A stretch of DNA of 64,000 nt from Haliotis asinina (GCF_037392515.1 NC_090295.1:16697001-16761000); one strand, 5' to 3'; counted from the first letter of the stretch, positions 9,474-17,438 are shown. Notes: generated by a model from the sequence alone, not told the origin. Made by a program: numbers and translations.

Positions 9474-9936
9474 ATTATTATTTTTTCTCTCAAATTGACA
9501 ATGCTTTGCCGTGATAATCGCCGCCGTCACTGGAGCCAAGAACATACCATATTTGGTACAGCCCGCAGCTGATAGAGCTCACGGCGTGTTCGATAAAAGG
9601 GTCTTTCTCGAGGTCTTCCCACAGGTAAAGTCAGCGCTCTGGTGGAATGGGAAGGAAGTGTGATACAATACCGGTGTATATCTGGGTCATAGCCGATCCT
9701 ATTGTCTTTGTCATTTCTGCTCCGAGCCGGGACTCATATCTAGCGTACAGCTTATCGATTTCTTCGGCTGACATTTTGTGAATTTTATCCGGGGTGTAGT
9801 CTCCAAAGTAATGTTTGGCTTTGCCACCAACAGCCAACGCCACCAGTTTCTCTCGCTTGGGGGAATCCCCCACAGTGGGGCCTGCCGGCGGCGTGGTGGA
9901 GACCCCCAACTGTTCGAGCAATTCCTCACACTCCAT
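9474..9936 (-). pseudogene. Broken small Polinton protein
   Basis: From the ATG at 9936 (preceded by TTATATTATAAG) a frame of 101 codons ends at a TGA at 9631-9633. The same frame stays open beyond the stop with plausible protein-like residues to about 9550. A hydrophobic tail (MFLAPVTAAIITAKHCQF, from 9545) then continues in the next frame. This looks like one gene of ~150 codons with a nonsense change plus a frameshift. The intact part has a conserved-looking helical segment (YTPDKIHKMSAEEIDKLY and SRLGAEMTKTIGSAM). An alternative upstream start at 10044 would add a 36-residue hydrophobic leader. Homology of the downstream part rests on my recollection of related Polinton proteins. Confidence 0.55.
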
Positions 9937-10050
9937 CTTATAATATAACAAGTAAGATTTAGTTTTAACTATATAATACCCGATGCAGACAAAACACAGA
10001 GAAATGAAGGTTAAGTTGCACACGACAAACACTTCGAATATCATAGCTAT

Positions 10051-10099
10051 ATGCTTAGCTTTGCTTAGCTTTGCTTAGCTTTGCTTAGCTTTGCTTAGC
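10051..10099. repeat. 10-bp tandem repeat (GCTTAGCTTT)
   Basis: Five head-to-tail copies, the last ending in GCTTAGCA. They fill the gap between the ATPase stop codon (10095-10097) and the next gene. The final repeat supplies the TAA stop of the ATPase on the minus strand. Confidence 0.93.
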
Positions 10100-10739
10100 A
10101 TACTATATATGCTACTGGTTGGTCGGTCTTGAGCACTAGCTTAGCGTGTTTAGTTTCAGCGAGCTGTTTCTTCACCCGTTCCCGTTCTAATTTGCTCATC
10201 ACATCGTTCTCTCTCAAACACTCCTCGAACGAATCCCTGTCCTTGCAGTGAAATAAGGCCACCCATCGCGTCTGCTCCCTGAGGTCTTTCAACACCGAGT
10301 TGAACTTCTGCGTTAGCACCCAGACGCTGTGATTTGCATGCCGGCCGGAGAAGGCCAGGTACGATAGCATGTCTCTCTTTTTTGTTATCTCGCGATTAGC
10401 GCTGCAGTCGTCCAGTATGAACAGCGTCGGTTCCCCTTTAAATTTCTCGTGAAGAGCTTTCAACCAGTCCTGCAGGCGTGTTCCAGGGTCGATTTTGTGT
10501 ACATCCGGGTCCGTCATCACCCAAGGTCGCGCGTACGTTTTATTCATGCTCAGAGTAGGGCACATGATAACGATGTTATCGAACACATCCTTGTAGTAAC
10601 CCTCCAACATATCCAACACGAAAACGGTCTTCCCACAGCCAGTCTGCCCGCATACTATGGCGCAGTGTGGGTCAGTGGGGAGTTGTGGGTACCCCTGGGG
10701 GTCTCCCCCACTAGTAGATGGCTTGCACGAATCTCCCAT
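10095..10739 (-). CDS. ATP: A32-like genome-packaging ATPase
   Basis: 214 residues. Walker A GQTGCGKT is at 31-38 and Walker B LFILDD at 106-111. A sensor-like VLTQKFN follows ~30 residues later. The size and layout match the FtsK/HerA-type packaging ATPases of Polintons and related viruses, which pump DNA into capsids. The ATG lies inside the 3' end of the capsid-like gene (29-base overlap), and TATAGAC precedes it. The ~25 residues before Walker A are rich in Gly, Pro and Ser and are partly encoded by a G-run/C-run palindrome. Intact. Confidence 0.93.
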   Translation of the reverse strand: MGDSCKPSTSGGDPQGYPQLPTDPHCAIVCGQTGCGKTVFVLDMLEGYYKDVFDNIVIMCPTLSMNKTYARPWVMTDPDVHKIDPGTRLQDWLKALHEKFKGEPTLFILDDCSANREITKKRDMLSYLAFSGRHANHSVWVLTQKFNSVLKDLREQTRWVALFHCKDRDSFEECLRENDVMSKLERERVKKQLAETKHAKLVLKTDQPVAYIVC

Positions 10740-11967
10740 TGTCTATATTAAGTTGCGCGTCCATAATAACGTACAGATATAATTTCAACTTACCAGCGGT
10801 TTGAGCCTTCTTAGTAATCTGGATGGTTATCCCTTCGCTGCCGTTATCTATACGGCGCCCGCTACCGTGCAGTTTATCATCATCCGTGGATCGCATGTCC
10901 AACCATAGGGCGTACTTGGTGGTCAGGTATTCACCGATCTGCACGGAGCCGAGGTCCAGGTCCTTTGTTATATAATCCCCCACTGGTAGCTTTTTTATCT
11001 CATCCCACTGCTGGTGTGGTCTCATTCCATGACTGAACAGCTGGTTGGGCACGCCCTCGATGGTCACTTCCACCTTTTCAATCTCGGGGTTGAAAAACTT
11101 CTCGCTGTCCCTCCGGAATGGATCGTAATACTCCACGGGGACGACCAGGATACCTTTCATCGATCGCGCCGGCACGTTCAGGTTGATATTCCACACAGTG
11201 TCGCTCTTATCTCGCACGACTGATCTATGCCTCAGTACGCGATCGTACAGGATGGCCATCTTCCCAGAGTACTGGCTTCGAACCTGCCTGGCCAGCTCCG
11301 GGCTAGTGACCATGTCGAACTCCAGAGAGATGTTGTCTATGGTATAACTGGCCTCATCACCGTTCGGCGTACGCACTACTTTGCTATAGTCGTTAAACGT
11401 GAGCTCGTATTCGAGCCTATCACCCAGCGCGGCCTGGTAAAACGGCGCGTGTCCCGTGAGCAACTCGAAGTCGAGCGGCACGCAGAATCGATTCCCGTAT
11501 GCTAGAGCGATGGCCTTTTCACCGTCCGATAGCTTGTCTTGCTGGTCTTGCGTGAAGACATACCCTATGCGCGCCCGGGTTGATTTGCTGATGCCCTGGT
11601 ACACATCATTGACTCGTTCTCCCTCGCTTTTCCAGAGATCCCTGTAGCAGTGAAACACGTCGCTGTCGTCGATGCTCAGCACCTCGTTACCGCTGATCTT
11701 GACGGTCGTTTTCTTGATGATAGCTCGACCCACGTTCCGCACTAGCTCGCGTTTGTCGTTGTCGGAGGTCAACGTGATATTGAACGCCAGTCGAACAGTG
11801 CCTGGTACAATGAGGTCATTCTCACCAAGGTTTGGAAATCTAACCAGCAGAGTTTGATTCTGGTCTATCTTGCTGGGATTGTTGGTGATGGTCACTGACT
11901 GGCGCACGGCTCTGGCTCCTAATGGCTCTCTCAATCTTCTGAAAGGATCTAATTTTCTGCCGTACAT
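10711..11967 (-). CDS. PX: Major capsid protein, Polinton PX type (double jelly-roll, probable)
   Basis: 418 residues, beta-rich, intact. N-terminal features include a basic arm (MYGRKLDPFRRLREP), VRFPNLGENDLIVPGT, then FNITLTSDNDKRELVRNVG and a Trp/Tyr-rich helix DVFHCYRDLWKSEGERV. I recognise this as the Polinton family related to the C. elegans transposon-linked protein F54H12.2 (recollection). It lies next to the packaging ATPase, as capsid genes of this lineage usually do. The start at 11967 is preceded by TATATAACA. The double jelly-roll fold is known for the family and is not proven by what I can see. It diverges from the plus-strand gene at 12000 across 32 bases. Confidence 0.82.
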   Translation of the reverse strand: MYGRKLDPFRRLREPLGARAVRQSVTITNNPSKIDQNQTLLVRFPNLGENDLIVPGTVRLAFNITLTSDNDKRELVRNVGRAIIKKTTVKISGNEVLSIDDSDVFHCYRDLWKSEGERVNDVYQGISKSTRARIGYVFTQDQQDKLSDGEKAIALAYGNRFCVPLDFELLTGHAPFYQAALGDRLEYELTFNDYSKVVRTPNGDEASYTIDNISLEFDMVTSPELARQVRSQYSGKMAILYDRVLRHRSVVRDKSDTVWNINLNVPARSMKGILVVPVEYYDPFRRDSEKFFNPEIEKVEVTIEGVPNQLFSHGMRPHQQWDEIKKLPVGDYITKDLDLGSVQIGEYLTTKYALWLDMRSTDDDKLHGSGRRIDNGSEGITIQITKKAQTAGKLKLYLYVIMDAQLNIDNGRFVQAIY

Positions 11968-11999
11968 TGTTATATAAAAGAAATATATTTTTAATACTA
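11968..11999. promoter_or_regulatory. 32-bp bidirectional promoter gap
   Basis: Almost pure A/T between divergent start codons. It reads TATATAACA toward the capsid gene and ATATATTTTTAATACTA toward the plus-strand gene. Any 5' UTRs must be extremely short. Confidence 0.6.
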
Positions 12000-13157
12000 A
12001 TGGATGAAGACATAGATATGACGGAGATGCCGGGCGCTAGTGCCCAGGCATTTGATGAGCAGGAGACCTCATTTACTAGTTCACCATTGAACCAAGAACT
12101 CTTGGAAACAACGGTAAATGATTATTACGAAAGTTTAAGAAGAGATAAAAACTACGTTGAACCACAGGGTCGATACCATAAGAATTTTTTTATTGATACA
12201 AAGGGTGTTCTACGCCTTAAGTCTGACCCAGGGGTTGACCTCTTTAACAAGAGCAATAAAAAACCACTGGCCTTGTCAACTCTAGCCAGCCGCCATGGTG
12301 TCGAATTTATCCGTAAAAATCTAAACATGAATGATTACGGTGGTGCAATACCTAATCCCGTTAAAGAAGATCTGCAAGCTACCAGATCCCACCTCACCAC
12401 TAGAGATGAAATGACACCACAGCGTGCTACAGAAGCCTCGGACAGCATAGAAAAACTGTTGAGCACCTACTGGGACAAACCGTTACCGGGGTTTGACTTT
12501 CCGGTAAGGGAACTGCGCGGCTTAGACGAAGCCGTGAAACGCGTGCGTGGAGAACTCGTGAACAACATGGGGAAACTGAACGAAATCGACGAGCACATCG
12601 CTAAGGAAAAAACCAAACTCAACGAAACTGAAAACGATGATATGAAGCGTCGTATCAATGAACGACTATGCGATTTAGAAGACGAGAGACGTACACGATT
12701 GGAATCCGCTTCCTCGAATCGTGAACAGCTTCGATCCCAGATCAGTCGTATTCGGGAAACAATCGATAGAATACTGAATGAGGATACAACTTTAGCCAAC
12801 AGGATTCGGATATTGTTCCGGGAGCAAGGGATCACCATCGCCAGTATTCTGACTGCATTGGGTTTCATCATATCAACCCTGGTGGTGTCACTGACAGGGG
12901 GTACCCCCACACCTGCCGGCGGGGGAACTCCAAGTGGCGGTGGTGTTAAAGACTGGATAAAAAAACTCGGGGAAGGCCTAGCTAAACTGGCTGGTAAAGC
13001 CGCCGAAGCCCTTCCCGGCATCCTGGGTAGCATCGTCTCGTGGTTGTTGAGCGCTCTGTCTAAAACTGCCATGTGGCTCAGTCAAAACCTGTGGGCAGCC
13101 ATCGTCGCCGTGGCGGGTCTGGTGTACGTAGCGGCTAAGAAATCTTTAACCAAATAA
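12000..13157 (+). CDS. Coiled-coil protein with two membrane segments and an amphipathic helix
   Basis: 385 residues from ATG 12000; the open frame reaches upstream to a non-ATG codon at 11967, but the ATG lies just after the A/T-rich promoter gap. An acidic N-terminus is followed by a mixed region, then a long charged coiled coil at ~175-265. A membrane helix is at ~276-298 (ITIASILTALGFIISTLVV), then a Gly/Pro linker at 299-315 made by a GGGGGTACCCCC palindrome. An amphipathic stretch at ~316-350 (VKDWIKKLGEGLAKLAGKAA) and a second membrane helix at ~362-379 follow. I recall relatives in many invertebrate Polintons, with no assigned function. The amphipathic helix makes a membrane-active virion protein possible (inference). 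The 3' end overlaps the convergent gene by 23 bases. Confidence 0.82.
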   Translation: MDEDIDMTEMPGASAQAFDEQETSFTSSPLNQELLETTVNDYYESLRRDKNYVEPQGRYHKNFFIDTKGVLRLKSDPGVDLFNKSNKKPLALSTLASRHGVEFIRKNLNMNDYGGAIPNPVKEDLQATRSHLTTRDEMTPQRATEASDSIEKLLSTYWDKPLPGFDFPVRELRGLDEAVKRVRGELVNNMGKLNEIDEHIAKEKTKLNETENDDMKRRINERLCDLEDERRTRLESASSNREQLRSQISRIRETIDRILNEDTTLANRIRILFREQGITIASILTALGFIISTLVVSLTGGTPTPAGGGTPSGGGVKDWIKKLGEGLAKLAGKAAEALPGILGSIVSWLLSALSKTAMWLSQNLWAAIVAVAGLVYVAAKKSLTK

Positions 13158-14295
13158 GTCCCAAAGTTACCCCACCAACCACTAGGGCTGTTTTATTATC
13201 AATATGCTGCTGATAGGGGGGTACCCCCACATGAATATGGGGTACATGAACTTTAGGCTCCGGGGGCGGCGCCACTATACCCTTTTCACGTGGTGGGATG
13301 TGTGGGATATAGGGGGTGTTAATATCGGGGTTGATACCCAACTTTTGATCCTTCGTGGCTATGACTATTTTGTTGTTATAACCCACCACTTTTTTTATTC
13401 TCAGTTGCATATCACTCGGAGCCATGTACAACCCCACGCCGAACACGTAATTGACTTTCGATCTGGCGTATTCTAACACGTTTTGGTAACGGTCGATGGC
13501 CCTCGGGAGATCAACTGGAGAATTGATAGCATCCTCAACGTTGGAAACGAATTGTGTCTGAGCGTCATAAGCAGTTCCCTTACCGAGGATGTTGGAACGC
13601 GTCATCGACTGCGCACCCAACAGCGCCCACACGTACGTTCGAATCGAGTCGTTCAAGCGTATTGTACCAGCACGAGTGAATTCTTTAGATGTTTTTGAGA
13701 TCATTTTAGTCCAGGCTGTGGCTGCATCAGGATTGGTTTGCTTTATACAGCTGACATGGATCTTTTCATTCGTTGTGGGACCTGTAAATGTATGACGGTT
13801 TGGGTTGTATGAACCATCTTTAGAACCGGCATAATATGTTCCGGACCTGTAGAAGTACACGAGAACTATACCGAGACCATGGTTCACACCAGGAAGGCGA
13901 AAGTCTTTATTCGTTGGAATCTCAAACTCCCCACAAATACGTTCATAAGCACGCCTATCATAGGGGTTATTCGTCATACTCCACGCTTTATCTTGGGGAA
14001 GAGGAGCACTTATTTCCTTCAATATTCGTCTTGTTTGATAATAAATATGAAACAAAATAACCGCCTTACTCAGTTCGTCTATACCGTAGTCTGGTGTCAC
14101 ACCCGACCCTGTCGTCGCACACCACACAGCAAAGTTGAGTTGGTTCTGCCAAAACTGCATTGGGTTTTGATTCCAGTTTACCACCGCCTGCGCGTTATTA
14201 ACGGACACGACATATTTTTCAAAGATATCAATAAAGGTTGTTTTAAACCCCGTACCATCTGCATTCACCACGATTTTCAAGTGTGCTAAATCCAT
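13135..14295 (-). CDS. Polinton protein of unknown function with C-terminal membrane anchor
   Basis: 386 residues, intact. Most of the protein looks globular and aromatic-rich (QNPMQFWQNQLNFAVWCATTG at ~43-63). A His/Pro-rich stretch at ~325-360 (VHVPHIHVGVPPYQQH) ends in a predicted membrane helix (TALVVGGVTLGLIWL). I recall similar proteins in cnidarian and molluscan Polintons (the NFAVWCATTG block is conserved), but know of no function. It is the only minus-strand gene on the right side and shares a palindromic promoter with the next gene. A role in the virion membrane or capsid vertex is a guess. Confidence 0.78.
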   Translation of the reverse strand: MDLAHLKIVVNADGTGFKTTFIDIFEKYVVSVNNAQAVVNWNQNPMQFWQNQLNFAVWCATTGSGVTPDYGIDELSKAVILFHIYYQTRRILKEISAPLPQDKAWSMTNNPYDRRAYERICGEFEIPTNKDFRLPGVNHGLGIVLVYFYRSGTYYAGSKDGSYNPNRHTFTGPTTNEKIHVSCIKQTNPDAATAWTKMISKTSKEFTRAGTIRLNDSIRTYVWALLGAQSMTRSNILGKGTAYDAQTQFVSNVEDAINSPVDLPRAIDRYQNVLEYARSKVNYVFGVGLYMAPSDMQLRIKKVVGYNNKIVIATKDQKLGINPDINTPYIPHIPPREKGIVAPPPEPKVHVPHIHVGVPPYQQHIDNKTALVVGGVTLGLIWLKIS

Positions 14296-14327
14296 ATTAT
14301 AATATATAAATTATATATTATAATATG
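14293..14327. promoter_or_regulatory. 35-bp perfect palindrome with a start codon at each end
   Basis: Seventeen-base arms (CATATTATAATATATAA and complement) around one central A. The first three bases are the ATG of the minus-strand gene and the last three are the ATG of the plus-strand gene. It contains TATAATATATA on both strands and so looks like a symmetric bidirectional promoter. Confidence 0.85.
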
Positions 14328-14978
14328 TACATAACACTTCCAGGAATAACGAGCGGTGAAGCCGTTCAGCTGACGCACGCGATCGATAACACGTCAGGCC
14401 AACTCGAAGTCGCACTCTGCGATATCACCTACCTACCGCAATGGACTAACATCAATATCAGCAACAATAAGCTGTTCGTCAGTGGAACTCGCAGCCAGAT
14501 AACTGACGGCTACTACAGCGTGTGCTCTCTAAACGACGAGGTCTTCAAACCCCTGGGAGCCGAACTCAAGATGAACGACTCAAACGGTACAGTGGTGTTA
14601 ATCAACAACGGAAGAACCTCCTTAAGACTCGGCCGACCATTAGCGAGGATACTCGGTATGTCTCCTGACGAGATAAAACCAACAACAACCGTCACAGGCA
14701 CGAAGTTACCCGACCTAGTACCGTACCGAGAGCTGTACATTCATCTCGATCAGGTGAGCACAACGTATAACATTCAAGGAGGTCACCCTTCCACTATACT
14801 GAGAGCAGTGCCGGTGAAAACTCAGAAATTCAACGACGGTAGAACCGAGTCGTTTTCACCACGGCAGTATAAGAGATTAACCCAGGGCAACATACCTGAG
14901 CTGACAATATCGGTGTTAGATATAAATCATAATCCTGTAAATATAGGATACCTCAGCTTAACGCTTCATGTAAAATGA
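14325..14978 (+). CDS. Probable minor capsid (penton-like) protein, PY type
   Basis: 217 residues, strongly beta-patterned and intact. The second half contains YRELYIHLDQVSTTYN, GGHPSTILRAVPV and ELTISVLDINHNPVN, the pattern I associate with jelly-roll minor capsid proteins of Polintons and adintoviruses (recollection). It heads the right-hand plus-strand cluster, and its TGA overlaps the next ATG (ATGA). Small size and capsid neighbours fit a single jelly-roll penton. A spike-base protein is the main alternative. Confidence 0.55.
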   Translation: MYITLPGITSGEAVQLTHAIDNTSGQLEVALCDITYLPQWTNINISNNKLFVSGTRSQITDGYYSVCSLNDEVFKPLGAELKMNDSNGTVVLINNGRTSLRLGRPLARILGMSPDEIKPTTTVTGTKLPDLVPYRELYIHLDQVSTTYNIQGGHPSTILRAVPVKTQKFNDGRTESFSPRQYKRLTQGNIPELTISVLDINHNPVNIGYLSLTLHVK

Positions 14979-15889
14979 CCAGCGCACAAGGGCCCGGAGT
15001 GAAAAAATGCGTCAATATCGGGATCTCCGACCTCGGAGACACGCGCGGTTTCGACGCTCCCGGAGTAGATGGTAAATCGTACGCCTTGCAACTGAAAAAC
15101 AACATTTACAAACGCGTTGAAATCCCCTCCGGTGGAACCCTAAGTGATATGATAGATACCACAAGAGCAACAGTCAACACTAAGTACGCCCTTGTCAACA
15201 CCGGTAATAATAATTGGGTAATATACCCATCGTTCGGTGGTAAACTGTTCGACTTAGACGATGTTGAGAGCACTACCGTTGCCCGAAACAAGCCATATAT
15301 GCTCGTCTTCACCGAAGATGACAAGTGGGTGTTGTTACCCGATAAAGACGACTGGTTTCTCAATATTAGACTCGTCTCCCCTTACGTGTTCACGGATAAC
15401 AAAGACAACCATCTAAACAAAGTCGTGAACAATGGAACCCTGCTCGTGGCTTACGTCCCAACTCAGAGACGTAGCGTAGTCGTCAGCCCAGTCAACACTA
15501 TAGCAGCCCACATGCTATCGAGTAAACCGGCCATACAAAACATGAAATTGCAGTTGGTGTCTGAATTCGAAGGCGTGGTCAAGGCACTAGAGAGTCTACC
15601 GGCAAACGGAACACTGATCATCAAAGTCTACCTAGGGGAACCATCGGGGAATGATGTCGAGATCGTGAAGGGGATCAAACTCGGGTGGGGCAAACAACAT
15701 CAGTTTCAAGTTTGCAATGTTTACGTGCGGACGGGTGTCGACTCCAAGACCAGTCTGCAGGGGGTCAACGTGATCGTGGAAAATAAGATATCACTAACCA
15801 ATATCTTCCTGCCTGACAACATACACTTCATAGGTATGAAGTTAACCCCTGAATTATTATCAGAAAACCAGTTGGAAATTATATCGTAA
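14975..15889 (+). CDS. Paralogue 1 of a tandem pair: possible spike/fibre protein
   Basis: 304 residues, beta-rich, no membrane segment. N-terminal block DLGDTRGFDAPG..GKSYALQLKNNIYKRV at ~19-48 and a C-terminal block (NKISLTNIFLPDNIHF..LLSENQL) are both shared with the next gene. Between them is an extra ~75-residue module (~50-125), absent from the neighbour, with repeated YALVNTGNNNWVIYP and YMLVFTEDDKWVLLP, so it is itself an internal duplication. The layout, a short conserved N-terminal anchor with a variable body, resembles attachment proteins. That function is inferred. It starts within the stop codon of the preceding gene. Confidence 0.75.
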   Translation: MTSAQGPGVKKCVNIGISDLGDTRGFDAPGVDGKSYALQLKNNIYKRVEIPSGGTLSDMIDTTRATVNTKYALVNTGNNNWVIYPSFGGKLFDLDDVESTTVARNKPYMLVFTEDDKWVLLPDKDDWFLNIRLVSPYVFTDNKDNHLNKVVNNGTLLVAYVPTQRRSVVVSPVNTIAAHMLSSKPAIQNMKLQLVSEFEGVVKALESLPANGTLIIKVYLGEPSGNDVEIVKGIKLGWGKQHQFQVCNVYVRTGVDSKTSLQGVNVIVENKISLTNIFLPDNIHFIGMKLTPELLSENQLEIIS

Positions 15890-15899
15890 TAGTATAATA

Positions 15900-16595
15900 A
15901 TGACCAGTCATCATCCCAACACTACGCTTAACGACCTAGGAGACACGGAGGGATTCGATCAGCCTGGTGAGGAAGATGAATTATATATCCTGCACTTCAA
16001 AGACAACGTGTACAGACGGGTGCCGTTATCAGATTTTAAAGAGCCAAAATGGCTGCTCAACTTAACACTCGCCTCACCTTATATCACAATGGATACATAT
16101 ACAAAATATGTCACTAAGATTAGGAACAACGGTATCTGGACCGGGGATTTCATTCCGGATAGGGTATTCATAGCAACTTCTGAGACCGAAAAAAATAGGT
16201 TAATGCCTGGAGAAGACAATAAATTAGCATTTATAAATTATAATCCTAACGTAGGTCTTAGTACATCCTCCCCTTTCACACTCATCATAGAAGTCTTCTT
16301 TGTATTTTTAGATAATGAAAACACCTCAAAAGTACACCAAATTTTACCCGGGGTGTCAATACACTGGTTTGACGAACACACAAGAAAATATTGTCGTATT
16401 GTTATACAACGGGATACCTACGGGGGTCCTATAAACCGCTTAATAAATCTCAGTGGGGTTTTTATTACAACAGAAAATTCTATTAGACTCTCACCTATTA
16501 CCCTGAATACTAGTATACAACTTGTAGACTTCAAATACATTGAAGGACTATTAAATGAAACCCAATTAAAATATCTTTCAAAATATATATTATAG
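15900..16595 (+). CDS. Paralogue 2 of a tandem pair: possible spike/fibre protein
   Basis: 231 residues. It shares the N-terminal DLGDTEGFDQPG..YILHFKDNVYRRV motif, the WLLNLTLASPY segment and the C-terminal NSIRLSPITL..LLNETQL segment with the gene just upstream, but lacks its ~75-residue insert. AGTATAATA directly precedes the ATG, 10 bases after the upstream stop. The base composition is more AT-rich than paralogue 1 in its second half. Function unknown; probably a virion surface protein by analogy with the arrangement. Confidence 0.72.
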   Translation: MTSHHPNTTLNDLGDTEGFDQPGEEDELYILHFKDNVYRRVPLSDFKEPKWLLNLTLASPYITMDTYTKYVTKIRNNGIWTGDFIPDRVFIATSETEKNRLMPGEDNKLAFINYNPNVGLSTSSPFTLIIEVFFVFLDNENTSKVHQILPGVSIHWFDEHTRKYCRIVIQRDTYGGPINRLINLSGVFITTENSIRLSPITLNTSIQLVDFKYIEGLLNETQLKYLSKYIL

Positions 16596-16596
16596 G

Positions 16597-17214
16597 ATGG
16601 GTCTGTACCCAGTCGTAGAGGAAGTAGCGAAGACACTGGAAACCGTAGATGGGTTCCGCTTGAGGCAGTTATGTGATGTGAAACGTCAACTAGAACAAGA
16701 CCGTGACACGCGGAAAGCACTATGTAAGAAGTACAATAGAGCTTTCAATATCGTGGACGGGGCTGACACTACCCTTATGGCAACCAGCATGGGACTAGGG
16801 GCGGCAGGCGTTGGGTTGTTGGCTACCATCGTGGCTGCACCTATAGTGCTAGGTATTGAAATAACGGCTGGGGTGACAGGGTTGGTAGGGTTGGCGCTTA
16901 AGTTAGTATCACGCAGACTTAATCGTAAGGCATTGAAACACGACGAGATCAGGGTTCTGGCCGAAGCAAAGCTGAACACAGTGAGTGAGCGAATTTCCAC
17001 GGCACTCTCTGACAGTAAGATCTCAGAAGAGGAGTTTCGTTCAATCCTATCTGAACTCAAAAAATATAACGGAATGAAACAAGATATTCGGTCCAAGTCT
17101 CGTAAGTCTGCTATCAGCGAGGACGAGAAAAAAAAGTACATAGAACAGGGGATACAAAAAGCCCAGCAAGCCTTTATTATGAACACCAAAGAGATCGTAG
17201 GCGGTTCACGTTAA
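16597..17214 (+). CDS. Polinton protein with central hydrophobic hairpin
   Basis: 205 residues, intact. Helical N-terminus (~8-50), a Gly/Ala-rich hydrophobic region at ~60-105 (TLMATSMGLGAAGVGLLAT, then APIVLGIEITAGVTGLVGLA), and a basic helical tail including KHDEIRVLAEAKLNTVSERI. I recall close relatives in cnidarian and molluscan Polintons; function unassigned. The hairpin suggests membrane insertion. It begins one base after the preceding stop and is the last gene before the right TIR. Confidence 0.78.
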   Translation: MGLYPVVEEVAKTLETVDGFRLRQLCDVKRQLEQDRDTRKALCKKYNRAFNIVDGADTTLMATSMGLGAAGVGLLATIVAAPIVLGIEITAGVTGLVGLALKLVSRRLNRKALKHDEIRVLAEAKLNTVSERISTALSDSKISEEEFRSILSELKKYNGMKQDIRSKSRKSAISEDEKKKYIEQGIQKAQQAFIMNTKEIVGGSR

Positions 17215-17237
17215 ACTGTTTCATCGATATAAACATA

Positions 17238-17438
17238 GGGGAACACGAGGGCGATAACCGTAAGCGAGCCACCGATCCTATATGGTCAGTCAAAACTTAC
17301 AACATAGATAAAGTGGATATAAAAGCCGACGAACCTAACTTGTACTACTTGAGGGATGGGCCGGGTAGGGGATTTGTAAGAGAAGAATTATTGATCGTAC
17401 CGTACGGCACAGTGTTACCTCCTACCAACACAAAGTAG
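17238..17438 (+). pseudogene. Promoterless integrase C-terminal fragment carried in the right TIR
   Basis: Because the left TIR includes the 3' end of INT, the right TIR carries the same ~66 codons and the TAG stop (17436-17438), in frame, pointing outward. One codon differs (GAT AAC here, GAT AGC at the left). It has no start codon and is a by-product of TIR extent. Confidence 0.9.

Noticed and set aside
12467..13072. 201-codon antisense frame
   Set aside because: Lies wholly opposite the intact coiled-coil gene, is Ser/Arg-rich and has no domain; a shadow frame.
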